A stretch of DNA of 64,000 nucleotides from JACZYA01 sp965247455 (GCA_965247455.1 CBDFHE010000017.1:310001-374000), one strand, 5' to 3'. Shown: positions 9,420 to 17,811, numbered from the stretch's first letter. Notes: a model not told the origin generated them from the sequence alone. Translations and numbers: made by a program.

Positions 9420-10565
9420 TTACCGCCCAAACTGCTGGAGAAATCTCACATCGTTCTGGAAAAAAAGTTGGAGGTCGTCCACGCCGTACTTGAGCATGGC
9501 AAAGCGCTCGACGCCGATGCCGAAAGCGAAGCCGCTCAGCTCCTCCGGGTTGTAGTCCACAAAGTCATAGACGGCCGGGTCCACCATGCCGGAGCCCAGC
9601 AGCTCGATCCAGCCGGCGAATTTGCAGACGCGGCAGCCGGAGCCGTTGCAGAAGACGCAGGTGCCGTAGACGTCGGCCGAGGGCTCGGTGAAGGGAAAGT
9701 AGCTGGGGGCGAAGCGGGTTTTGGTTTCGGGCCCGAAGAACTCGCGCAGGAAGTATTCCAGGCTGCCCTTGAGGTCGCAGAAGGTGATGTCGCGGTCCAC
9801 GGCCAGGCCTTCAACCTGATGAAACATGAAGGAGTGGGTGGCGTCGGGGTTGTCGCGGCGATAGACCTTGCCAGGGACGACCACGCGCACGGGCGGCGGC
9901 TGCTTTTCCATCGTGCGGATTTGCATGGGGGAGGTGTGGGTGCGCAGGAGCGGAAGGTGGGAGCGATCGTCGTGGCCGCCGCGCAACTCGGCCGGCAGCG
10001 TGGCGGCGGGCAGGTCGAGGTAGAGCGTGTCCATGGTGTCGCGGGCGGGGTGGTGCGCGGGGATGTTGAGCGCTTCGAAATTGTAGTAGTCGGTTTCCAC
10101 CTCCGGCCCTTCGACCACCGAGAAACCGATGCGGGTGAAGATTTCGCAGATTTCCTGGGACGTTTGCGTGAGCAGGTGGCGCACGCCGTGGCGGGTGGCC
10201 AGCCCAGGCAGGGTAAGGTCGAGCGCTTCGGCTTTGGTGGTGGCGGGGGCGATTTCCAGTTGCGCTTTGCGCTCGACCAAGCCAGCCTCGACGCGCTGGC
10301 GCAGAGCGTTCATCTGCTTGCCGACTTCGCGTTTCAGGTCGGGCGCAGCGGGCTGGAGCCAGTTGTTCTTGACGTGGGTGAGCAGGCCCTGCTTGCGGCT
10401 CTGCCAACGGTCGCGCAATTTTTTCCAAGAGGTGCTATCGGTGGCGGCGGGCAGCTCGACGCCGAAGGTTTCACGCAGCGCAGCAAAGAGCGGGGCGACC
10501 GCCTCGGGGGAGTGGACGCCGAGGGCGCCGAGCTTCTTGCGGGTTTTTTCGGTAATGTCGGTCAT
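9420..10565 (-). CDS. pheS: Phenylalanine--tRNA ligase alpha subunit
   Basis: 381 residues. The N-terminal coiled coil that contacts tRNA (about 85-125, ending QRVEAGLVERKAQLE) is present. The class II catalytic core follows: GPEVETDYYNFEALN, HTSPMQIRTM, VYRRDNPDATHSFMFHQVEG (motif 2) and GFAFGIGVERFAMLKYG (motif 3). It forms phenylalanyl-tRNA with PheT, encoded 600 bases downstream. Two CxxC pairs (GTCVFCNGSGCRVCKFAGW, about 303-321) are present, as in many bacterial PheS. The gene heads the pheS-SnoaL-pheT unit. Confidence 0.97.
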   Translation of the reverse strand: MTDITEKTRKKLGALGVHSPEAVAPLFAALRETFGVELPAATDSTSWKKLRDRWQSRKQGLLTHVKNNWLQPAAPDLKREVGKQMNALRQRVEAGLVERKAQLEIAPATTKAEALDLTLPGLATRHGVRHLLTQTSQEICEIFTRIGFSVVEGPEVETDYYNFEALNIPAHHPARDTMDTLYLDLPAATLPAELRGGHDDRSHLPLLRTHTSPMQIRTMEKQPPPVRVVVPGKVYRRDNPDATHSFMFHQVEGLAVDRDITFCDLKGSLEYFLREFFGPETKTRFAPSYFPFTEPSADVYGTCVFCNGSGCRVCKFAGWIELLGSGMVDPAVYDFVDYNPEELSGFAFGIGVERFAMLKYGVDDLQLFFQNDVRFLQQFGR

Positions 10566-10732
10566 GGCGAGTCGAAGCGGCAGTTTACACGAGAGACGGA
10601 GAAGGGAAAAGCCCGCGGCGGAGGCGGGTGCAGAGCCTGCCTGCGGCAGACAGGCACCTCTTCCGGACCAGAATGATCTGATCTGTGGATGCGAGTACCT
10701 CGCCCACGCCTTCGGCGGGTTGCGCGGCGGAG

Positions 10733-10858
10733 GGTGGCGGACAGGAATGTCCGCTTGCCCTGCCTGCTCCGAGTGTAGTTGCGGGGAGCGCAGCCGAAGG
10801 GCTCTACCGTTTCTGGATGGGGTGGCGCAGACATTCCTGTCTACGGATTTTTGAAAAG
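10733..10858. repeat. Interspersed element, copy 1 of a roughly 110-130-bp repeat
   Basis: The element starts with a palindrome GGCGGACAGGAATGTCCGC, carries GCGCAGCCGAAGGG, and ends with GGTGGCGCAGACATTCCTG and TGAAAAGCC. A second copy lies at 33209-33316 with the same order of motifs and a shorter middle. The two ends are partly complementary (GGACAGGAATGTCC and AGACATTCCTGTCT). A further palindrome (GCCGCGCAGCGGCTTCTTC) follows at 10868-10893. No coding signal was found between 10566 and 11016. Confidence 0.7.
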
Positions 10859-10945
10859 CCGACGAAGAAGCCGCGCAGCGGCTTCTTCGCCGCTACCATG
10901 TTCCTCTGCTAAGTAGCGGGGCAGGCCGTTGGCAAGGCAAAGGCG

Positions 10946-11020
10946 CTAGAGTTTGTTGCATAACCGCTCCCAGTGAGACGTCAGGGGCCTGCCATGCGGA
11001 GGTTATGCAACAGCTTCTAG
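10946..11020. repeat. Small MITE-like element at the end of rplT
   Basis: 75 bp with terminal inverted repeats CTAGAGTTTGTTGCATAACC and CTAGAAGCTGTTGCATAACC (17 of 20 identical). The right end reaches the rplT stop: the TAG of the gene belongs to the CTAG of the repeat. It contains no gene and could form a strong hairpin that ends the infC-rpmI-rplT transcript. Confidence 0.6.
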
Positions 11021-11379
11021 GCGGCTTTGGAAGTTTTCTTGGCGGTGGCGGCCAGGGCGGCGAAGCCCTTGGGATCGCGGACGGCGATATCGGCCAGAAT
11101 TTTGCGGTCGAACTCGATGCCGGCCTGGCGCAGGCCGCCGATCAGGCGGCTGTAGCTGAGGCCGTTCTCGCGGCAGGCGGCGTTGATGCGCACGATCCAC
11201 AGGCTGCGGAAGTCGCGCTTCTTGCGGCGGCGCCCGCTGAAGGCTTGCTCCATGGCGCGGTGCACGGCCTGGCGCGCCTGGCGGTGGAGCTTGGACTTGG
11301 TGAGGTAGTAGCCCTTAGCTTGCTGGAGAATTTTTTTACGGCGACGCGCGCGCCGCGGTCCACGTTTTACTCTCGGCAT
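11017..11379 (-). CDS. rplT: 50S ribosomal protein L20
   Basis: 120 residues, the normal length. The basic N-terminus MPRVKRGPRRARRRKK and the motifs RDFRSLWIVRINAACRENG and FDRKILADIAVRDP are diagnostic. L20 is an early assembly protein that binds 23S rRNA. In several bacteria it represses its own operon by binding the mRNA near infC-rpmI. Order here is the usual infC-rpmI-rplT. The stop codon lies inside the CTAG end of a MITE-like repeat. Confidence 0.97.
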   Translation of the reverse strand: MPRVKRGPRRARRRKKILQQAKGYYLTKSKLHRQARQAVHRAMEQAFSGRRRKKRDFRSLWIVRINAACRENGLSYSRLIGGLRQAGIEFDRKILADIAVRDPKGFAALAATAKKTSKAA

Positions 11380-11444
11380 TGGTGCTTCTCGTCCTTTCTA
11401 TTCCAACCTGAACTGTGTGACCCAAAACTCGCCTGCCCCTTCGC

Positions 11445-11639
11445 TCAGTAGGGGAGCATGCGCAAAGTTTTGGCCAGGTCGGCCTCGCTGACCAGAGCAC
11501 CGCGGCGCAGTTGGCGCTTGCGCTTGCGGCGCTTGCTGGTGAGGATGTGGCGCATGTGGGAGTGGCGGCGGCGCAGCTTGCCGCTGCCGGTCTTCTTGAA
11601 GCGCTTGGCCGCGCCTCGATGGGTCTTGAGTTTCGGCAT
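11445..11639 (-). CDS. rpmI: 50S ribosomal protein L35
   Basis: 64 residues beginning MPKLKTHRGAAKRFKKTGSGK, the family signature, and ending LAKTLRMLPY. The mid-part is very basic, as expected of an rRNA-binding protein. It sits between infC and rplT in the conserved operon, 65 bases before rplT and 31 bases after infC. Confidence 0.97.
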   Translation of the reverse strand: MPKLKTHRGAAKRFKKTGSGKLRRRHSHMRHILTSKRRKRKRQLRRGALVSEADLAKTLRMLPY

Positions 11640-11670
11640 CGAGCCCTGCCCTGTTCTCCTTGGATTTCTT

Positions 11671-12246
11671 TCAGTCCGCCGGGGCGCTGCTGGTCTGCTT
11701 GGCGCGCGCCGGCTTTTGTTTCTTGGGCTGCAGTTTGGGCGATAGGATGACGATCATGGCGCGCCCTTCCATTGAAGGTTTCTTCTCCGGGGTGCCAAAT
11801 TCGGAGACTTCTTCGATGAGCTTGTCATATTTTTTCTTGGCCAAGCTGACGTGCGCCATCTCGCGGCCGCGGAAGATCATCACCAGCTTTACCTTGTCGC
11901 CCTCCTCCAGGAAACGAATGACGTGGTTTCTCTTGAACTCGTAGTCGTGCTGATCGGTGCGGGGACGGATCTTGACCTCTTTGAGGCGCAGGCCCTTCTG
12001 GTGCTTGCGCTGCTCGTGCATTTTCTTGTTGAGCTCATAAAGGTACTTGCCATAGTCCAGGATGCGGCAGACCGGCGGCTGGGCGGTGGGGGAGATTTCC
12101 ACCAAGTCCAAGTTTTTCTCCTGGGCTAGCGTGAGGGCCTCGCGGGGGTCCATGACGCCGACCTGGTTGCCTTCGTCGTCGATCACCCGGATTTCGCGGG
12201 CGCGAATCCTCTGGTTCACCCGCAGGGTTCGATTGGAGACTCCCGT
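11671..12246 (-). CDS. infC: Translation initiation factor IF-3, probable ACG start
   Basis: IF-3 binds the 30S subunit and rejects wrong initiator pairings. The N domain (QRIRAREIRVIDDEG, LDLVEISPTAQPPVCRILDYGKYLYE) and the C domain (RPRTDQHDYEFKRNHVIRFLEEGDKVKL) are complete. The first ordinary start, GTG at 12219, has no ribosome site nearby. A full AGGAGG (12261-12256) lies 9 bases before an in-frame ACG at 12246-12244, right after an in-frame TAA. Starting there gives 191 residues. infC is known for rare start codons that let IF-3 repress its own mRNA; ACG would fit that logic. The start is inference, the gene is certain. Confidence 0.95.
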   Translation of the reverse strand, partial: TGVSNRTLRVNQRIRAREIRVIDDEGNQVGVMDPREALTLAQEKNLDLVEISPTAQPPVCRILDYGKYLYELNKKMHEQRKHQKGLRLKEVKIRPRTDQHDYEFKRNHVIRFLEEGDKVKLVMIFRGREMAHVSLAKKKYDKLIEEVSEFGTPEKKPSMEGRAMIVILSPKLQPKKQKPARAKQTSSAPAD

Positions 12247-12399
12247 AGCTTTTTACCTCCTAAGAAAGTAGAAACCGTCCGCAGCGCGCCACGAGCGGCT
12301 CAAGATAGCAAACTGGCGGCTCCGTCAACCTGGGTCTCATTGACTCCTCGCCCGCTGGCGCCGTGCACTCCCCCGCGCCCACGGGCGAAACGCTGTGAA

Positions 12400-12426
12400 A
12401 GTATAGCACAGAAGCCAGGGAGGCAA
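12400..12426 (-). promoter_or_regulatory. Possible promoter of infC-rpmI-rplT
   Basis: On the - strand, TTGCCT (12426-12421) and TATACT (12405-12400) are separated by 15 bases, some 140 bases before the infC ribosome site. The spacer is short, so this is a candidate only. A separate promoter here would make infC partly independent of thrS. Confidence 0.35.
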
Positions 12427-12478
12427 GCAGCGCAAGTTTTTCTTCCTCCGGGTCGGGTGGCGGGCGGCGGCACAGCGC

Positions 12479-14431
12479 TCAGGCTTGGGTGGCTTTGGTT
12501 TCGACCAAGCGGCGCAGCTCCTGCTGGAAGTCGACCAGGGGGCGGGGGCCGAGGTCGCCCCGGGTGCGCGAGCGGACGCTGACCGTGCCGGCTTCCTGCT
12601 CCTTCTTGCCGCAGACCAGCATGAAGGGAATCTTCTGCAACTGGGCGTTGCGGATTTTGGCCTGGAGTTTTTCGTTGCGGTCGTCGAGCTGCACACGGAA
12701 GCCTGCCTGCTTTAGCAGGCCGGCTACCTTCTCGCCGTAATCGAGCACTTTTTCGCTGATGGGTAGGACGATGGCTTGCACCGGCGCCAGCCACACCGGG
12801 AAGGCGCCGGCGTAGTGCTCGATCAGCACGCCGAAGAAGCGCTCCACCGAGCCGAACAGTGCGCGGTGGACCATCAGCGGGCGGTGGCGCGCGCCGTCGG
12901 CGGCGACGTATTCCAGGTTGAACCGTTCCGGCAGGTTGAAGTCAAACTGCACGGTCGAGAGCTGCCAGGGGCGGCCAATGGCATCAATCAGCTTGATATC
13001 AATCTTGGGCCCGTAGAAAACCGCCTCGCCTTCCATGCGTTTGAAGGGAATGTTCATCCGAGTGAGCGAGTTCACCAGCGCGCCCTCGGCCTGTTCCCAG
13101 TCTTCGACCTTGCCGGCGTAGTCTGCGGGCCGGTTGGGGTCGTGCACGGAAAGTTCCACTTCGTACTGCTCGAAGCCGAAGGTCTTGAGCAACGCCTGCG
13201 CAAAGTCCACGCAGGCTTCAATCTCGGTTTCGATCTGGTCGGGGGTGCAGAAAACGTGGGCGTCGTCTTGCGTAAAGCCGCGCACGCGCAGCAGCCCGTG
13301 CAGCACGCCGGCGCGCTCCCAGCGATAGACGGTGCCCAACTCGGCCAGCCGGATGGGCAGCTCGCGGTAGCTGCGCAGCGACGACTTGTAAATCAGGATG
13401 TGGCCGGGGCAGTTCATCGGTTTCAACTGGTAGGCGACGTGTTCGTCTTCCATGCCGGGGAACATGTTCTCGCGGTAGTAGTCGAGGTGCCCGGAGGTCT
13501 TCCACAAGTCTTGCCGCAGCGCGTGCGGGGTATAGACCAGGTCGTAACCGCGTCGCAGCAGCTCCTCGCGCAGCCAGTTTTCCATCAGGTGACGAATGAT
13601 GCCGCCCTTGGGATGCCAGAAGATGAGGCCCGCGCCGGCTTCTTCTTGAATGCTGAAGAGGTTGAGTTCCTTGCCGAGCTTGCGATGGTCGCGGCGCTTG
13701 GCTTCCTCCAGCTTGTGCAGGTGGTCGTCGAGCTCGGCCTGCGAGGGGAAGCTGGTGCCGTAGATGCGCTGCATCTGCGGGTTGCTTTCTTCGCCTTTCC
13801 AGTAGGCGCCGGCGACGCTCAGCAGCTTGAACGCCTTGATGAATTTGGTGGAGGGGATGTGCGGGCCCAGGCAGAAGTCAATGAACTTGCCGGTGGTGTA
13901 GAACTGCACCATCTTGCCGTCGGAGAGGTCGCGCACCAGCTCGCACTTGAGCGGCTGCTTCTGCTCCTGGTAGAGCTTCATGGCCTGGTCGAAAGGAACC
14001 AGTTTGCGCTGGTTGGGCAGGTTCTGATTGCGCAGTTCGGCCATCTTTTTTTCGATTTTTTCCAGGTCCTCGGGCGTGAAGGGCTTCTCGCGCAGGAACT
14101 CGTAGAAGAAGCCCTGGTCGGTGGGCGGGCCGACGCCGAACTGCACTTCGGGGTAGAGTTCCAGCACCGCGGCGGCCAGCAGGTGGGCCGAGCTGTGGCG
14201 GAAGACAAAGAGGCCGTCAGGGTCGTCGGTGGTGAGGAACTCGACGCGAGTGTCGCGCTCCAGCGGGCGGTCCAGATCCACCAGCGTCTCGCCCTTGCCG
14301 AGGTCGGCGCGCGCGACCACTATCCGCTTGGCGATCTTCTGCGGGAGTTTCTTCAGCAGGTCGGCGGGCTTGGTCCCCTGCGGCACCTGCACCGCCTTCC
14401 CGTCTTTGAGCGTGATGTTAATGTTACCCAT
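12479..14431 (-). CDS. thrS: Threonine--tRNA ligase
   Basis: 650 residues, full length. In order: TGS domain (about 1-65), editing domain with HSSAHLLAAAV and DFCLGPHIPSTKFIKAF, then the class II core with FWHPKGGIIRH, YQLKPMNCPGHILIYKS (zinc Cys), RGFTQDDAHVFC and RALFGSVERFFGVLIEHYAGAFP. The anticodon-binding domain closes it (VQLDDRNEKLQAKIRNAQ). It charges tRNA-Thr and removes mischarged serine. It stands upstream of infC, as in many bacteria, with 232 bases between. Confidence 0.97.
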   Translation of the reverse strand: MGNINITLKDGKAVQVPQGTKPADLLKKLPQKIAKRIVVARADLGKGETLVDLDRPLERDTRVEFLTTDDPDGLFVFRHSSAHLLAAAVLELYPEVQFGVGPPTDQGFFYEFLREKPFTPEDLEKIEKKMAELRNQNLPNQRKLVPFDQAMKLYQEQKQPLKCELVRDLSDGKMVQFYTTGKFIDFCLGPHIPSTKFIKAFKLLSVAGAYWKGEESNPQMQRIYGTSFPSQAELDDHLHKLEEAKRRDHRKLGKELNLFSIQEEAGAGLIFWHPKGGIIRHLMENWLREELLRRGYDLVYTPHALRQDLWKTSGHLDYYRENMFPGMEDEHVAYQLKPMNCPGHILIYKSSLRSYRELPIRLAELGTVYRWERAGVLHGLLRVRGFTQDDAHVFCTPDQIETEIEACVDFAQALLKTFGFEQYEVELSVHDPNRPADYAGKVEDWEQAEGALVNSLTRMNIPFKRMEGEAVFYGPKIDIKLIDAIGRPWQLSTVQFDFNLPERFNLEYVAADGARHRPLMVHRALFGSVERFFGVLIEHYAGAFPVWLAPVQAIVLPISEKVLDYGEKVAGLLKQAGFRVQLDDRNEKLQAKIRNAQLQKIPFMLVCGKKEQEAGTVSVRSRTRGDLGPRPLVDFQQELRRLVETKATQA

Positions 14432-14872
14432 GTTCGCCGGTCTGGGTTAATCGCAACTCTTATCCCATCAGCAATTGAGGAATCATCACCCAACCCGCCG
14501 TAGCCTTGGCGTAGGCGGGTGCTAGCCATGAATTCCTAGCCTGCTTGGGTAGGGCGGGGCTTTACGCCCCGCCGAAATCCCCTCGCGCTCATTGAGCAAA
14601 TGACCATCGTAGCAACGCCTCCCCACAGCGTCAATTCGGAGGAAACCACAGTAGTGGGTTAGTTTCACGATGTTGATTTTGCGCTGAGCCCGGCGGCCTG
14701 CCTGCGGTAGGCAGACACCTGCCGCCGGGTGGAAAAGCGGTACAAACGCCCCGTGGCGGGTGCCACAGGGCTCGGCGTGAGCTTCCCATTTCCAAAATGA
14801 GCCACTACCGAAACCACGGATGGACACGGATACGAGAGCCCTCTCCTGGATATGGGGTTGGTACGGCGGGGG
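14432..14872. other. Gene-free spacer with palindromes upstream of thrS
   Basis: 440 bases with no convincing gene. It holds several GC palindromes: GGGCGGGGCTTTACGCCCCG at 14550-14569, and a nested hairpin around GCCTGCCTGCGGTAGGCAG at 14696-14714. It also has the dispersed fragment ACCACGGATGGACACGGAT at 14814-14832, of a type seen again near 23.2, 23.5 and 35.5 kb. No T-box or other thrS leader was recognised. Confidence 0.5.
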
Positions 14873-15385
14873 CTAGCGGCGCTGCTGGAGTTTGAACTGG
14901 GGGACGCCGTGGAGGTCCACGGTCAGCTTGTAGTGCTGCCAGTCGGTGCGGCGCCAGGAGTTGCGCACGCGGTAGCGCGCTCGGACGCGCACGCGCCCGG
15001 TGGTGGGAAGGTCTTTGCAGCCAATGCTGGCGAACGACTCGCGCAACTCCTCGACGCACTGGATGGTTTTCGATTCGTTGGCCGGAACCACCACCCGCGC
15101 TTCAACCTCCACCACCTCTCCCCGGTCGGAGAGTTTCTCGGCCGCCACCGCCACCGTCTCCACCCAGACGCCGAAGGAAGAAAGATTGGCGATGGCGAAG
15201 TGCAGGTCGCTTAAGTTCTTACCCCACACGGTCGGCCGGAGTTCGGTGTGGAGTTCCACCCGCAGCCGGCCCTGGCGATAGATCACCCACAGCATACAGA
15301 GGATCGCCAGCAGAAGCAGGTACTGGGTGAGTGTATGCAGATCAAGCGCAGGCACGTCCACGGCCAACAGAGGGTACCCCGACAT
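14873..15385 (-). CDS. Membrane-anchored protein of unknown function
   Basis: 170 residues from ATG at 15385; upstream in-frame codons would overlap the archease gene and lack a membrane protein look. One membrane helix near the N-terminus (TQYLLLLAILCMLWVIY) is followed by a soluble part that looks like a beta-sandwich: VELHTELRPTVWGKNLSDL, VVVPANESKTIQCVEELRESF, and repeated RVRVRARYRVR strands. I do not recognise the family. It is divergent from archease, 82 bases away, and faces the spacer upstream of thrS. Confidence 0.6.
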   Translation of the reverse strand: MSGYPLLAVDVPALDLHTLTQYLLLLAILCMLWVIYRQGRLRVELHTELRPTVWGKNLSDLHFAIANLSSFGVWVETVAVAAEKLSDRGEVVEVEARVVVPANESKTIQCVEELRESFASIGCKDLPTTGRVRVRARYRVRNSWRRTDWQHYKLTVDLHGVPQFKLQQRR

Positions 15386-15467
15386 CGCGGGGGGAGTGTA
15401 GCACGCGGGTTGTTCCGGCACAGGAAAATTTTCCGGCGACGGGAAAGGAGTAGAATGACGGACGCAC

Positions 15468-16148
15468 ATGGCCGCACGACAAAAGTCTCGGCACGGCAAG
15501 GGCTCTTCACGGAAGAAGAAGCGGGTGCCCCCGTACGGGGATAAACCTCGCACCTCTTCCAAGCTGACTGGGAGTGCCAAGAAGCCTTTCAAATTTCTCG
15601 ATCATCCGGCGGACGTGGGTTTGGTGGCGCGAGGGCGAACATTGGAGGAAACGTTTGCCGCCGCGGCGCAGGCGTTGTGCGAATTCGGCTGGGAGTTGAG
15701 GAACGTCCGGCCGCGCCGGCAGATGGAAATCCGCGCACGGGCCGCCAGCCTCGAAGACCTGCTCTGCTCCTGGCTGAGCGAAATCCTCTTCCTCACCGAC
15801 GTCGAGCAGTGGGTCTTTCGCCGCTTCCAGGTTAAGAGCATCCGGCGGGAGGAAGTGGAAGAATTCACCGCAGAGACGCAGAGGACGCAGAGAAAAGCAT
15901 CAGACCCTGCGGCAGGGGCCGCAGGGCTCAGTGCAGAAGAAAGGCGTACGCCGTTCGATAGCACCAAGAGTGAATCCCAACCCACCGAGTCCCAAGGCGC
16001 GTGGGAGATTCAGGCCACGGCGCAGGGCGAGAAGTTCAACCCCGCTCGCCACCGCAGCCGCACTTACATCAAAGCCGTCACCTACCACCAGTTATCGGTG
16101 AAAAAAATACGCACCGGCTGGCAAGCCACCGTCTTCTTGGACGTGTAG
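15468..16148 (+). CDS. Archease with repeat-derived insertion
   Basis: Archease activates the RNA ligase RtcB, helping guanylation and multiple turnover. Core motifs are FKFLDHPADVG (41-51), LLCSWLSEILFLTD (98-111), HRSRTYIKAVTYHQLSV (195-211) and the C-terminal TVFLDV. Typical members have about 140 residues; this has 226. The surplus is a basic 40-residue N-terminus and an insertion at about 131-180. That insertion is encoded by dispersed DNA repeats: an ACCGCAGAG repeat (giving TAETQRTQR) and a REP-like hairpin (15905-15933). The insertion stays in frame and lies in a loop before the last strands. rtcB follows on the same strand 1.7 kb on. Confidence 0.88.
   Translation: MAARQKSRHGKGSSRKKKRVPPYGDKPRTSSKLTGSAKKPFKFLDHPADVGLVARGRTLEETFAAAAQALCEFGWELRNVRPRRQMEIRARAASLEDLLCSWLSEILFLTDVEQWVFRRFQVKSIRREEVEEFTAETQRTQRKASDPAAGAAGLSAEERRTPFDSTKSESQPTESQGAWEIQATAQGEKFNPARHRSRTYIKAVTYHQLSVKKIRTGWQATVFLDV
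15905..15933 (-). repeat. REP-like hairpin inside the archease gene
   Basis: Read on the - strand: CACTGAG, stem CCCTGCGG, loop CCCCTG, stem CCGCAGGG. It is the same element type as the REP hairpins around 37.2-41.5 kb. It sits in frame in a coding region and adds a Pro/Ala/Gly segment to the protein. Confidence 0.75.
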
Positions 16149-16204
16149 AACGTGGTGACCAGTGCCCGGCGACAGGGAAGATTGACTCTGGGGTGTGCTG
16201 TGTC

Positions 16205-16264
16205 AGGGCACGACTTCAGTCGTGCCGGAAAGGTCGAACAAGAAGGACGGCTTTAGCCGCTGAG
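16205..16264. repeat. Palindromic dispersed repeat with GGCACGACTTCAGTCGTGCC
   Basis: Downstream of archease lies AGGGCACGACTTCAGTCGTG, then a second palindrome CGGCTTTAGCCGCTGAGG. The same two-palindrome order occurs at 63524-63582 (GGCACGGCTTCAGCCGTGCC, then GGGGCTTTAGCCCCTGAGG), where the arms differ but still pair. It may act as a terminator for archease. The rest of 16149-16365 shows no gene. Confidence 0.55.
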
Positions 16265-16365
16265 GAACATCGCGCCATTCGTGCACAGGGGACAGGCCTG
16301 GAAGAGGTGCCTGTCTGCCCTGCCTACCGCAGGCAGGCGCAGGCAGGTTTCGCACCTGCTTCTTC

Positions 16366-16926
16366 TCACTCGCCGGTCGCCCACAGGCCGAGACCGGCGG
16401 CGCGTGCTTCTTCTTCCAGCGCGATGAAGTCATCGAGCAAAGGATGCGGGAAGCGCCGGTAGGCGCGGGCGTAGCCCCGGCGCAGGAGTTCAGCGTTCAG
16501 CAGCGTGCCGTCTTGCAAGTAGATGTAAGCCAGCGTCCGCCCGTAGTTGTCGGTGGCGTCCGGCCCGCGCTCCAGTCGCACGCGCTTCCCCTCCACGGCA
16601 TCACGCACAAAGGCGGTGGCTTTCTCGGCCAAGGGGTCGGGAGTGCCTTCCACCCGCGCGCGGGGCGAGTAACCCATCTCAGGGGTGTCCACGCCGATCA
16701 GGCGCACCCGGCGGCTGTCGTCCAGGTCAAGCGTGTCGCCGTCAATTACGCGCGCCACCACGCTCCAGCCCTCGCCCGCGGGTGTGGGCCGCGGGCTTTC
16801 GCTTCGCTGCGGCGAGCGCACCGCCCAGTACACCAGCGCCAGCAGCACCAGCAACAGCCACGGGTTGTGCCGGGAGAAGCGCGGGCGGCGCACCGATTGG
16901 AGAAACGGACGGCGGCGACGCGGCAT
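16366..16926 (-). CDS. Membrane-anchored thermonuclease-like protein
   Basis: 186 residues. A basic N-terminus and one membrane helix (NPWLLLVLLALVYWAV) anchor a staphylococcal-nuclease-fold domain. Catalytic landmarks are VIDGDTLDLDD, RVRLIGVDTPE (Arg and Asp), KRVRLERGPDATDNYGRTLAYIYL and a final GLGLWATGE. The family cuts DNA or RNA with a calcium ion and usually acts outside the cytoplasm. Convergent with archease; no partner gene is evident. Orientation of the anchor (outer side of the inner membrane) is inferred. Confidence 0.88.
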   Translation of the reverse strand: MPRRRRPFLQSVRRPRFSRHNPWLLLVLLALVYWAVRSPQRSESPRPTPAGEGWSVVARVIDGDTLDLDDSRRVRLIGVDTPEMGYSPRARVEGTPDPLAEKATAFVRDAVEGKRVRLERGPDATDNYGRTLAYIYLQDGTLLNAELLRRGYARAYRRFPHPLLDDFIALEEEARAAGLGLWATGE

Positions 16927-17141
16927 GAGAAGAGTCTAGCGCGAATGTCGGCGCGCTGACAATTTCCGCTTGTCCTGAGCGAAGTCGAAGGGCAAATTCC
17001 GCAGAAACCGCAAAAACCGCAAACGCCTTGAAAAACGCAAGAACCGCGAAAATTGAACGCCGCCTGTTCTCCGACGGTTAGCGGGGAAAAAATTGCTTGC
17101 AGCGGTGTTTCATGTGAAACAATCCGCGCCGGCGCCGGGGC

Positions 17142-17630
17142 TCAGTTTTCGGCCAGCGCTTCCTCTTGCGTCTCGCGCAGCCGCCGGCGTTCGGCCTGCG
17201 TCCACGCGCAGATGGTCTGCACGTCCTGCTCGGAAAGCCGCGCTTGGGCGTGCATCCACCGGTAGGACGCCAGCGGCATGGCGCCCTCTTCGACCTCCTC
17301 GCAAATCTCCTCCAGCTTGTGGTCGGCGTCCTTGCGCTCGTACTGCGCCCAGTCGGAGAAGTTCACGTGGCTGCGGGCGTTCTCTACGTCGTCCGCCACC
17401 ATCCACGACACCGGCGCCACGAAGCTGTACCAGGGCCAGCGGGTCTGGTGCGAGTGGCAGTCAAAGCAGGCGCGGTGGATGATCGCGCTCGCCGCCGGCG
17501 GTATCTCCGTCTGCGCTTCCACCGTGCGCACCTGCTCAATCGGCGGGTTGGTCCGCTCCGGCTGGAAGAACTGTATCACCACTGCAAAAATTACCAGACC
17601 GAGGAGCAGCCACTTCGGGTTCCTCTTCAT
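17142..17630 (-). CDS. Haem-binding (c-type) domain protein
   Basis: 162 residues. A membrane or signal helix (WLLLGLVIFAVVIQFF) precedes a domain with the c-type haem motif CFDCHSH, followed by TRWPWYSFVAPVSWMVADDV and FSDW. This is the pattern of the small Haem_bd family (PF14376), periplasmic proteins with one covalent haem. The likely distal ligand is in MPLASYRWMH. Electron partners are not encoded nearby. It is divergent from rtcB. Confidence 0.85.
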   Translation of the reverse strand: MKRNPKWLLLGLVIFAVVIQFFQPERTNPPIEQVRTVEAQTEIPPAASAIIHRACFDCHSHQTRWPWYSFVAPVSWMVADDVENARSHVNFSDWAQYERKDADHKLEEICEEVEEGAMPLASYRWMHAQARLSEQDVQTICAWTQAERRRLRETQEEALAEN

Positions 17631-17783
17631 GAGTCATCCCTCCGATTTGAGCTCAACCGCCGCCTCCGGGCCGGCCGCGCCTGCGAAAGCAGGAACGGCC
17701 CGCCCCGCGCCATTGTACCAATCCTGTCGCATCCCAGTCTTCCCGTGCGGCTCGATTCCCGCCTCTCTCCGCGCGCGTCCGCG

Positions 17784-17789
17784 TATAAT
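17784..17789 (+). promoter_or_regulatory. Possible -10 box before rtcB
   Basis: A perfect TATAAT stands 22 bases before the chosen rtcB start. No convincing -35 hexamer was found at the right distance, so this is tentative. If used, transcription would start near 17796 and the in-frame ATG at 17788 could not be the start. Confidence 0.3.
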
Positions 17790-17811
17790 GGAAGGCGGAA
17801 CGGAATTTGCG

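Noticed and set aside
14432..14872. T-box or other riboswitch in front of thrS
   Set aside because: No T-box sequence or specifier stem found; the palindromes match dispersed repeats seen elsewhere in the window.
16995..17055. Short A-rich repeats (AAACCGCAAAAACCGCAAAC) as a CRISPR-like array
   Set aside because: Units are about 8-10 bases, irregular and without spacers.
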